Of a stretch of DNA of 13,534 nucleotides, positions 6,851 to 13,200 are shown one piece after another. Within the stretch, counting starts at the first letter, position 1. Each line of letters begins with the position of its first letter. The notes beneath the pieces were generated by a model. It was not told where the DNA came from, searched no databases, and saw nothing but the letters and a program-made list of their open reading frames with translations. A program made the position numbers and the translations under genes. Origin of the DNA: CAYOLL01 sp964404765 [NCBI: uncultured Gemmatimonadota bacterium] (GTDB taxonomy: Bacteria; 4572-55); assembly GCA_964404765.1 (NCBI GenBank), contig CAYOLL010000160.1:1-13534 (forward strand), read 5' to 3'.

Positions 6851-6956
6851 ATGAACGCATTAACCATCCGGTTGCCGCAACCGGAACTCGCATTTATCAA
6901 AACAGTTGTCAAAAAGAAAATCTTACGCAAATTATCTGACGGAAAAGCACAAATGA
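6851..6956 (+). pseudogene. Antitoxin of a PIN pair, frameshifted (copy 2)
   Basis: MNALTIRLPQPELAFIKTVV begins like a ribbon-helix-helix antitoxin (N-terminal beta strand ALTIRLP) and has a strong AAAGGAG ribosome binding site. The matching C-terminus, YANYLTEKHK with a TGA overlapping the PIN start, lies in another frame (about 6909-6956). A one-base insertion, or its equivalent, near the A-rich stretch 6910-6920 therefore breaks the gene. As it stands, translation from 6851 runs straight into the PIN fragment and makes an 83-residue fusion. Confidence 0.6.
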
Positions 6957-7175
6957 AGCTGATGATAGATTTGAACATTGTGCTGGATAAAGCGGTTTTT
7001 GTCCGAGCCAGACAATTGACGTTTGGGGATTTTGAAGATGCGGTCGTGGCCGGTTTAGCTGGAAAATTTCAGTGTGATTATTTATATTGTGACCCGAAAT
7101 GAGGCTGATTTTATAACTTCGCCTGTTTTGGCGATTGCCCCGGACAAATTTTTGAAACAGTTTCCATATCCATAG
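6953..7175 (+). pseudogene. PIN-domain toxin, internally deleted and frameshifted (copy 2)
   Basis: MKLMIDLNIVLDK, the PIN N-terminus, is joined directly to the C-terminal half VRARQLTFGDFEDAVVAG (the GDFEDA motif carries the third acidic site). The middle of the domain, about 60-70 residues in relatives, is deleted. The present frame stops at 7100-7102, but the usual ending VTRNEADFITSP, followed by VLAIAPDKFLKQ, continues in another frame to a stop at 7173-7175. The shift coincides with a tandem TTATTTAT at about 7078-7085, which looks like a four-base duplication. The toxin is certainly inactive. Confidence 0.8.
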
Positions 7176-7178
7176 CAT

Positions 7179-7238
7179 TGTACCGAGCGCTTCGCACTCT
7201 TCCGCACCGAAACGCGCATCCCGCCCGACAAAAAGTAG
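7179..7238 (+). pseudogene. Copy of the 3' end of the SH3-protein gene
   Basis: The last 37 bases (7202-7238) match 10177-10213, the end of the SH3-domain gene, at about 34 of 37; weaker similarity extends back to 7179. Both end RTET, two or three variable residues, PPDKK and TAG. There is no start codon or the rest of the gene. It lies directly ahead of the antitoxin at 7270, where in the real locus dnaE follows. Confidence 0.8.
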
Positions 7239-7269
7239 ACCCCAGCCCCAACCCAAAAGGAGCATAAAA

Positions 7270-7560
7270 ATGTCAACCGCCACTTTCCCAGCCTATCTGC
7301 TGGACATCGCCGAAAGCGAAACCTCCATCGTCATCCTGGTCAACAAAGCCCTGCTCAGCGATAAAAAAGTCAAGCGGGCGCTCAAGCTGCTGCGCGAACT
7401 GAAAGCCGCAACCCTACCCGCCGAACTGCCGCCCATTGACGACAGCCACATCCCGGAAATGAGCGACGAGGAACAGGCCGAAATCGAGGCGAAGCTGGAT
7501 GCCATGACCGAGGAGGATAAGAAGATTGCCTATACCAGCATCATCGAGATTGAACTATGA
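7270..7560 (+). CDS. Putative antitoxin of unknown family, partner of a RelE-like toxin
   Basis: A 96-residue, probably mostly helical, acidic protein with a good ribosome binding site (AAAAGGAG) ahead of ATG. Its TGA overlaps the ATG of the downstream RelE-like gene (ATGA), the normal antitoxin-toxin arrangement. I do not recognise the family or a DNA-binding motif. Visible features are a basic helix (SDKKVKRALKLLRELKA, about residues 30-46), a Pro-rich hinge PAELPPIDDSH, and a very acidic C-terminal helix (EEQAEIEAKLDAMTEED) that could cover a basic toxin surface. A second copy at 8652-8936 is about 86 percent identical over 87 residues. The antitoxin role rests on context. Confidence 0.7.
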   Translation: MSTATFPAYLLDIAESETSIVILVNKALLSDKKVKRALKLLRELKAATLPAELPPIDDSHIPEMSDEEQAEIEAKLDAMTEEDKKIAYTSIIEIEL

Positions 7561-7898
7561 AGACCAAATTAGAGATAAAGTATAGCGCAAAGGCCCGGAA
7601 GTTTTTGAAGCATAATCCAAATCGGTTAACAACTGAAACAGTTGATTTTCACATTGAAAAGGTCGTCAGAAAATTGACTGGCGAAGCCTCAATCAATGTG
7701 GATGTCATCAAAATGAAAGGCCGCTCCAAAGGCAAATACCGGCTGCGCACCGGCGATATTCGCATTGTCTTTTCCATCAAACAGGGCATTGTTTACGTTG
7801 TTTTGGTGGAGGATATTGACTTTCGCGGCGATGTTTACAAATTGCGCGAGTCGGAAGCGGTATATCACACCAAGCGATCCGGTGAATCTGCCGCGTGA
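7557..7898 (+). CDS. RelE/ParE-superfamily toxin
   Basis: A 113-residue basic protein whose core GRSKGKYRLRTGDIRIVFSI (about residues 54-73) matches the RelE/ParE family pattern (KG.YRLR.GDYRI.Y), followed by IVYVVLVEDIDFRGDVYKLR. Many RelE proteins cut mRNA on the ribosome while ParE proteins target gyrase; the sequence does not settle which. It starts inside the antitoxin stop codon and so is translationally coupled. The C-terminal tail after GDVYKLR (about 17 residues) is longer than usual. Its stop is followed after one base by a copy of the dnaE 5' end, so the tail could have been altered by that junction. The gene appears intact. Confidence 0.8.
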   Translation: MKTKLEIKYSAKARKFLKHNPNRLTTETVDFHIEKVVRKLTGEASINVDVIKMKGRSKGKYRLRTGDIRIVFSIKQGIVYVVLVEDIDFRGDVYKLRESEAVYHTKRSGESAA

Positions 7899-7899
7899 G

Positions 7900-7933
7900 C
7901 AACTTCATCCACCCCCTCCCACGCTCTTAGACG
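7900..7933 (+). pseudogene. Copy of the dnaE 5' end
   Basis: CAACTTCATCCACC (7900-7913) is identical to 10237-10250 of dnaE and CGCTCTTAGACG (7922-7933) to 10272-10283, in the same order, with 13 bases fewer in between. The fragment has no start codon and directly follows the RelE-like gene. Confidence 0.7.
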
Positions 7934-7934
7934 A

Positions 7935-7956
7935 CCGGGTGGTGGCCGATGGCAAT
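7935..7956 (+). pseudogene. Fragment of the SH3-protein gene (SH3 domain start)
   Basis: By hand comparison 21 of 22 bases match 9361-9382, encoding RVVADGN, the first strand of the SH3 domain of the protein at 9272-10213. The following bases lose similarity. It adjoins the dnaE fragment and lies ahead of the Phd/VapC pair. Confidence 0.6.
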
Positions 7957-8016
7957 ATTAGCGCCAGAATTTTTGATTGCACTCGAATATAACCCAATTT
8001 GTAAAGGAGCTTTCTC

Positions 8017-8244
8017 ATGCAAGTCAGCGCAACCCGATTCAAGACACATTGTTTGGAACTGCTCGATGAAGTTTATCGCACCCACACGGAAGTGGTCATA
8101 ACCAAAAGTGGTAAACCGATGGCAAAATTAGTTTATTTGATCAGCGCCGAGCCAGGCATGTTCGTGGGTTCACTTATCGGCGTGGGGCAAACCGTAAGCG
8201 ACTTAACCGAGCCGCTTTCCGATGAATGGGAGGCCAACCAATGA
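8017..8244 (+). CDS. Phd/YefM-family antitoxin
   Basis: A 75-residue antitoxin that pairs with the VapC toxin downstream. The N-terminus MQVSATRFKTHCLELLDEVY and the strand EVVITKSGKPMAKL are the hallmark of the Phd/YefM fold (family pattern: MKTVSATEAKNHL..LLD.V..GE.V.ITR.G.PVA.L), which binds operator DNA as a dimer. The C-terminal half, with LTEPLSDEWEA, is the flexible toxin-binding tail. A strong AAAGGAG lies ahead of the ATG. The stop overlaps the toxin start by four bases (ATGA). It should repress its own operon; I did not find a convincing promoter in the short chimeric stretch upstream. Confidence 0.9.
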   Translation: MQVSATRFKTHCLELLDEVYRTHTEVVITKSGKPMAKLVYLISAEPGMFVGSLIGVGQTVSDLTEPLSDEWEANQ

Positions 8245-8633
8245 TTGTGCTCGACACGCATACGTGGTGGTGGGCCATCAGTGAGCCCGATCATCTCTCC
8301 GCAAAAGCCAAACGCGTAATTACCTCGGCACAGGGCGAAGAACGCTGCGTGGCCGATATATCCCTGTGGGAATTTGCGATGATGGTTCAGCGCGGGCGGA
8401 TTTTGCTCAGCATCGAGCCGGAGGAATGGCTGAATCATGCCGTGAATATTGTCGGCACACGCGTGTTGCCCATCATTGCGCCAATTGCTCTTGATAGCGT
8501 CTCTTTGCCGGGCAGTTTTCACAAAGACCCGGCGGATCGGTTGATCGTGGCCACGGCCCGCTTTTACAAAGCCCCGGTGATCACAAAAGATGAGAAAATC
8601 CTAAAATACCGTCACGTAAAGGCAATTTGGTGA
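8241..8633 (+). CDS. vapC: VapC-family PIN-domain toxin (Phd partner)
   Basis: A 130-residue PIN ribonuclease. The start at 8241 is chosen over the in-frame ATG at 8226 because GGGAGG lies at the right distance (about 8228-8233), the four-base overlap with the antitoxin stop is typical, and MIVLDTHTWWW is the usual PIN beginning. Acidic motifs are present: IVLDTHT (first Asp), DISLWEFA (Glu), HKDPADRLIVATA (two Asp) and TKDEKIL (last acidic site). It probably cleaves RNA and is neutralised by the Phd-type antitoxin. The 26 bases at 8517-8542 are identical to part of the vapC at 628-1005, so the two are recent relatives although their antitoxins differ. The gene is intact. Confidence 0.9.
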   Translation: MIVLDTHTWWWAISEPDHLSAKAKRVITSAQGEERCVADISLWEFAMMVQRGRILLSIEPEEWLNHAVNIVGTRVLPIIAPIALDSVSLPGSFHKDPADRLIVATARFYKAPVITKDEKILKYRHVKAIW

Positions 8634-8651
8634 CCAAAAAGGAGAACTAAA

Positions 8652-8936
8652 ATGTCAACCACTACCTTCCCATCCACTTTGCTGGACATCGCCGAAAGCG
8701 AAACCTCCATTGTCATCCTGATCAACAAAGCCCTGCTGAGCGACAAAAAAGTCAAACGGGCGCTGAAACTGCTGCGCGAACTGAAAGCCGCAGCCATGCC
8801 CGCCGAACTGCCGCCCATTGACGACAGCCACATCTCGGAAATGTGCAACGAAGAACAGGCCGAAATCGAAGCCAAACTCGATGCCATGACCGAGGAAGAC
8901 CGCGCCGTAGCCTACTCGGAGACAAGTACGATATGA
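8652..8936 (+). CDS. Second copy of the unknown-family antitoxin, toxin partner lost
   Basis: 94 residues, about 86 percent identical over the first 87 to the antitoxin at 7270-7560, including the basic helix and the acidic C-terminal helix. The copies differ completely only in the last seven to nine residues. The ribosome binding site (AAAAAGGAG) is also conserved. It starts 18 bases after vapC, so it is probably in the Phd/VapC operon. Its stop again forms ATGA with an ATG, but only a stub of the toxin follows. An orphan antitoxin could still cross-neutralise the toxin of the first pair or act as a decoy; that is inference. Confidence 0.7.
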   Translation: MSTTTFPSTLLDIAESETSIVILINKALLSDKKVKRALKLLRELKAAAMPAELPPIDDSHISEMCNEEQAEIEAKLDAMTEEDRAVAYSETSTI

Positions 8937-8971
8937 AAAAAGTAACAATTGACTACTCCATTAAAAACGCT
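8933..8971 (+). pseudogene. Stub of a RelE-like toxin gene
   Basis: The frame starting in the ATGA overlap reads MKKVTIDYSIKNA, which lines up with the first residues of the intact toxin at 7557 (MKTKLEIKYSAKA). Beyond this the similarity ends, where the next promoter and the hicB leader begin. The open frame continues to 9073 but overlaps hicB and has no toxin core. The toxin has been cut off after about 13 codons. Confidence 0.5.
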
Positions 8972-8976
8972 ATACT
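8949..8976 (+). promoter_or_regulatory. Sigma70-like promoter ahead of hicB
   Basis: TTGACT (8949-8954) and TATACT (8971-8976) are separated by 16 bases, about 50 bases ahead of the hicB ATG. This is the best promoter match on the plus strand. It overlaps the toxin stub. Confidence 0.6.
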
Positions 8977-9026
8977 TTGCAGGTTATTAAACGCCGCAGT
9001 ATCATTCATTACGCGGAGTCAAAACC

Positions 9027-9251
9027 ATGCTTACATCCTATATTCAAGCAGCCTTACGTCATGCGGTCTATGAAATTTTGTCCGATGACGGCTCGTTTTA
9101 TGGCGAAATACCGGTCTGTGCCGGCGTTTATGCCAACGCCGGCACATTGGAAAAATGTCGGGAAGAATTGGTGGAAGTTTTGGAAGAGTGGATATTCTTT
9201 CGCATTTATCAGCGCTTAGCCTTGCCCGTTTTGCCTTGGTCTCAAATTTAA
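9027..9251 (+). CDS. hicB: HicB-family antitoxin, solitary
   Basis: A 74-residue protein with the pattern of small HicB antitoxins: YIQAALRHAVYEILSDDGSF then YGEIPVCAGVYANAGTLEKC and REELVEVLEEWIFFRI (family pattern: AR Y..L.DG.F.G.IP...GV.A.G.T.EE....L.E.LE.W). HicB binds the HicA ribonuclease and often represses the operon. No hicA is found on either side; the SH3-protein gene starts 20 bases downstream. The last residues (LPVLPWSQI) differ from the usual LP..DG.E.K tail, so the C-terminus may have been altered when the partner was lost. GGAG (about 9016-9019) lies ahead of the ATG and a good promoter is present, so it is probably expressed. A perfect hairpin lies inside the gene. Confidence 0.8.
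   Translation: MLTSYIQAALRHAVYEILSDDGSFYGEIPVCAGVYANAGTLEKCREELVEVLEEWIFFRIYQRLALPVLPWSQI
9117..9146. repeat. Perfect 12-base hairpin inside hicB
   Basis: TGTGCCGGCGTT (9117-9128) and AACGCCGGCACA (9135-9146) are perfect reverse complements around a six-base loop. The DNA encodes CAGVYANAGT, a part of HicB that is normally conserved, so the palindrome coexists with coding function. No T-run follows, so it is not an intrinsic terminator. Confidence 0.7.
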
Positions 9252-9271
9252 AATCTTGGAAAGGACGCCCT

Positions 9272-10213
9272 ATGCGCCGCTGTTTGTTGACCTTACTGCT
9301 TTTGCTGCCCGGCCTGGCTTGTCCAGAGCTAAGCCGGGATGCCGAGGCGATCACCATTGGCCGGGTGGTGGCTGATGGCAATGTGAATGTGCGTTCCGCC
9401 CCGGAAGTTCGACCGGACAACGTGGTCGGTTTTTTGCCCGATGGCGCGACAGTGATTATTTTTGACAAGACCGCGCAGCCGGATACGATTGATGGTGTGG
9501 TGGATTATTGGTATGAAACACACTCATTTGCTTATACTTCATGGATAAAAGAGTGGGTCTTTGGCTATTTTTTAGAAATAGAAGAGGTGGCCGAGTTCAA
9601 AACTATCAGCGATTTGAAAGCTGCTGCTTTAAAATACTACCCAACTGAATTACTTGGTCAAATCACCGATTCTTTAAAAGCAATATCGTCAGTAGGTATC
9701 GACAATATTGACACGGACACAAACTGGGAAATATTTGTTGAATATCAATGCCGTGGAAGTCGATTATTTTATGTGCTAGATGGAGTTAATGCAAGCTCCA
9801 AATATAACAAGATGTTGATCGTTAAAACTGTTGGAGCCAGCAATGATGGCGAATGGATAACATTTAAGATTGCAAAGAACTTGATCGGGACAAGCAATAA
9901 GGAGTTAATTGTTGCCAAACACACTTCTGGACCCGATATATGGAGCATAAATTGGATAATATGGACGTACATCAACGGTACATGGCAACAGTGTGGAGAA
10001 ACTAATGTAGAATATGAGCATGACAGCGGTGAGTATAACACAAAACTTTTATACGTAAATTTGGATAACGATCTCGAATTGGAAATTCAGTCTTCGGGTT
10101 TAATGAAAAATGAAGAAAATTTTTTTATCATAAAGGAAACCTACGACTTCAACGGCACCGAATACGTCCGCATCTCCCGCACCGAAACGCCCACCCCGCC
10201 CGATAAAAAGTAG
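9272..10213 (+). CDS. Exported SH3-domain protein of unknown function
   Basis: 313 residues from the ATG at 9272, preferred over an in-frame ATG at 9155 because GGAAAGGA lies just upstream and a signal peptide begins here (MRRCLLTLLLLLPGLAC). The Cys after GLA might be a lipoprotein site, but Gly at -3 is unusual; cleavage after AEA (residue 26) is the alternative. Residues about 29-95 are a bacterial SH3 domain (GRVVADGNVNVRSAPE, then VVGFLPDGATVIIF and a W-rich end), a fold often used for binding cell-wall peptides. The rest is not recognised; VNLDNDLELEI resembles repeat-type beta sheets. GC content drops visibly from about 9510 to 10140 and rises again in the last 25 codons, so the gene looks mosaic. 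It ends 15 bases before dnaE. Confidence 0.75.
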   Translation: MRRCLLTLLLLLPGLACPELSRDAEAITIGRVVADGNVNVRSAPEVRPDNVVGFLPDGATVIIFDKTAQPDTIDGVVDYWYETHSFAYTSWIKEWVFGYFLEIEEVAEFKTISDLKAAALKYYPTELLGQITDSLKAISSVGIDNIDTDTNWEIFVEYQCRGSRLFYVLDGVNASSKYNKMLIVKTVGASNDGEWITFKIAKNLIGTSNKELIVAKHTSGPDIWSINWIIWTYINGTWQQCGETNVEYEHDSGEYNTKLLYVNLDNDLELEIQSSGLMKNEENFFIIKETYDFNGTEYVRISRTETPTPPDKK

Positions 10214-10228
10214 GCCGCCCGCCACCTC

Positions 10229-13200
10229 ATGCCCAACAACTTCATCCACCTCCACACCCACACCGAATACTCGCTCTTAGACGGCCTGTCCCGCCTGGAG
10301 CCGCTGACCCGCCGCGCCGCGGAATTGGGTATGCCCGCCATTGCCATCACCGATCATGCCTCCATGTTTGGCGTGGTGGATTTTTACGAATTGGCCACCA
10401 AAAACGGCGTCAAGCCCATCATCGGCTGCGAGGTGTATGTGTCCGGCGTGCCGCGCCGGATCAAGGAAAAATACGCCCTCGAACAAATCTATCACCTGAC
10501 CCTGCTGGCCATGAACGAGACCGGCTTTCACAACCTGAACAAGCTGATCTCCATCGGCTATCTGGACGGCTTTTATCGCCAGCCGCGCGTGGATCATAAC
10601 GATCTGGCCGCGCATAACGAAGGCCTGATCTGTTTGAGCGGCTGTCTCAGCGGCGAGATTCCATCGGCCATTGCCGCCGGACAGCCGGAACTGGCCGAAA
10701 AACTGCTGCGCCAATATCTGGACATCTTTGGCCGCGACCGCTTTTATCTGGAAATCCAGCGGCACGGCATTCCGCAGGAAGATGTGGTCACCCGCCAGAT
10801 GGTGGAGTTCAGCCGCCAATACGGCCTCAAGCTGGTTGCCTCCAACGATCCGCATTATCTGCACCAGCACGACGCCACCGCCCACGATGTGCTGCTATGC
10901 ATCCAAATGGCCACCTCGCTGGACGATCCCAACCGGCTCAAATTTCACGGCAACCAGTTCTATCTCAAAAGCGCGGCCGAGATGCTGCAAACCTTTGCCG
11001 AACTGCCCCAGGCCATCGCCAACACGCTGGAAATCGGCGAACGCTGCGGCTTCGCTTTCGATTTCAACACCCTGCGCATTCCCAAATTCGACATTCCCAA
11101 AGGCCATACCGACGACACCTACCTGGCCCACCTGTGCTATTTCGGTTTTGCCCAACGCTATCAGGAAGTGGCCTGCGAGTGTGAGGTCTGCAAAAAGTCC
11201 AGAGATTCCGGCTTGCGGCGAAGTGGAATCTTGCCCCATAACCACCCATGTCAGGAGGAGAAATTTGTCCACAAGGAAGTCATTGAAGATAGCGATTCAG
11301 CAATTAACCGGGCCTTGCAACGTCTGCGCTACGAACTCAACATCATCCACCAAAAGCGTCTGTCCGGCTACTTTTTGATCGTACAGGATTTGGTGGCCTT
11401 TGCCAAGCAGAACGACATTCCGGTCGGCGCGGGACGCGGGTCGGCGGCCGGATCGCTGGTCAGTTTTGTGCTGGGCATTACCGAAGTGGACCCCTTGCGC
11501 TACAACCTCTTCTTCGAGCGCTTCCTCAATCCCGAACGCATTTCCATGCCCGATATTGACATTGACATCGGCCATCGCGGGCGGGATCGCGTCTTCGATT
11601 ACATCACCAAAAAGTATGGCCGCGACCACGTGGCCCACATCGCCACGCTGGACACGCTGTCCGCCCGCACCGTTATCCGCGACGTGGGGCGCAGTTTGGG
11701 CATTCCCTACCAAAAGGTGGATCAAATCGCCAAGGCCGTGCCGCGCACCCACTGGGCCATCAATCTGGACACGGCCTGGCGGCAATCGGAACGCCTGCGC
11801 CAGATGACCGAAAGCGACCCGGACGTGCTGCGCCTGCTCAAAATGGCCCGCAACTTTGAAGGCATGCCGCGCCACGCCGGGATTCACGCCGCCGGGGTAA
11901 TCATCACCGACGAGCCGCTGACCCATCACGTGGCCCTGCAATACGCGGCCAAAGGCGAGGTCATCGCCCAAATGACCATGAAACCGGTGGAAAAGCTGGG
12001 TCTGCTCAAGATGGACTTGCTCGGCCTGCGCTTCATTTCCGCCGTGCGCGACGGGCTGAAATTGGTCAAAAAAACGCGCGGCCTGACCCTGACCGAGGCC
12101 GATATTCCGTTGGACGACGACGCCACGTTCCAAATGCTGCGCGAGGCCGATACCGACGGACTGTTCCAGTTGGAAAGCCAGGGCATGCGGCGGATGCTGC
12201 GCCAACTCCAGCCCGACCGCATCGAGGACGTGATGGCCGTGATCTCGCTCTACAAGCCCGGCCCCATGCAAAGCGGCTTGGTGGATCAATACATCGAATG
12301 CCGTCACGGCAAACGCGCCCCGACCTATCTGCATCCGCTGCTTGAGCCGGCGCTGCGCGACACCTACGGCGCGGTGGTCTATCAGGAACAGGTCATGCAA
12401 ATCGCCCAGGCCATTGCCGGTTACACCCTGGGCGAGGCCGACAACCTGCGGCGCTACATGGGCAAGCTGCAACGCGAGGCCATGCACCAGGAACGCGGCA
12501 CGTTTGTGGAACGGGCGCAGCGCCACGGCGTGGAGGCGCGCACGGCCGAGGCCATTTTCGACATGATCCAGCACTTTGGCGGCTACGGTTTTAACAAGGC
12601 CCACGCTGCCGGTTATGGCGTGACCGTCTATCACACGGCCTACATGAAGCGCAACTTTTTCATCGAATACTGGACGGCGCTACTGAACAGCTACCTCGGC
12701 TTTACCGGGCTGATCAACCGCTTTGTGCGCTACGCCCGCCGCCGCGGCGTCATTTTCCTGCCGCCCGACATCAATCGCAGCGAAACGGAATTCAGTTTAG
12801 AATTACAAATTAAGAATTACGAATTAGGAATTGGGACGGCTCGTAGTGACGATTTCAATCGTCCGAACGCGGCAGAGATCCCATCTCTCCGAGAGATGGA
12901 ATCTCTTGCTAAAGCTGATAGCTGGAAGCTGACCGCTGACAGCCCAAAAATCCGTTGCGGCATCAGCATGATCAAACATTTGGGTGAAGCGGGTCTGCAC
13001 GCCATTTTGAGCGAGCGGCAGAACGGGCCGTTTCTGTCCCTGTTCGACTTTTGCCGGCGCATTCCCACGCGCACACTAAGCCGCAAAGCGCTGGAAAGCC
13101 TGATCAAGGCCGGGGCCTTTGACTTTACCGGCCTGAATCGCGCCCAACTGCTGTTGATGGCCGAGGCGATTCGGCGGCGGGCGGAGAAGAACCCGCTCCA

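Noticed and set aside
6724-6978. Minus-strand frame of 84 codons in the debris region
   Set aside because: It overlaps two recognisable plus-strand TA remnants and has no family resemblance.
9155-9271. Upstream in-frame start for the SH3 protein
   Set aside because: It would overlap hicB, lacks a ribosome binding site and would bury the signal peptide; 9272 is better supported.
7179-10213. Chromosomal integron cassette array, since TA cassettes are common there
   Set aside because: I saw no attC-like sites with conserved core triplets, gene pairs overlap in operon fashion, and flank copies are pieces of dnaE and the SH3 gene, not a shared attC family.
11174-11251. Zinc finger domain acquired by DnaE (CxCxxC and a later Cys)
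   Set aside because: Spacing to the fourth Cys is about 20 residues without a known finger pattern, and the stretch contains a palindromic repeat, so I kept it only as an alternative.
11297-12634. Minus-strand open frame of 445 codons opposite dnaE
   Set aside because: Antisense to the conserved polymerase core with all catalytic motifs; His/Gln/Ala/Val-rich shadow of GC-rich codons.
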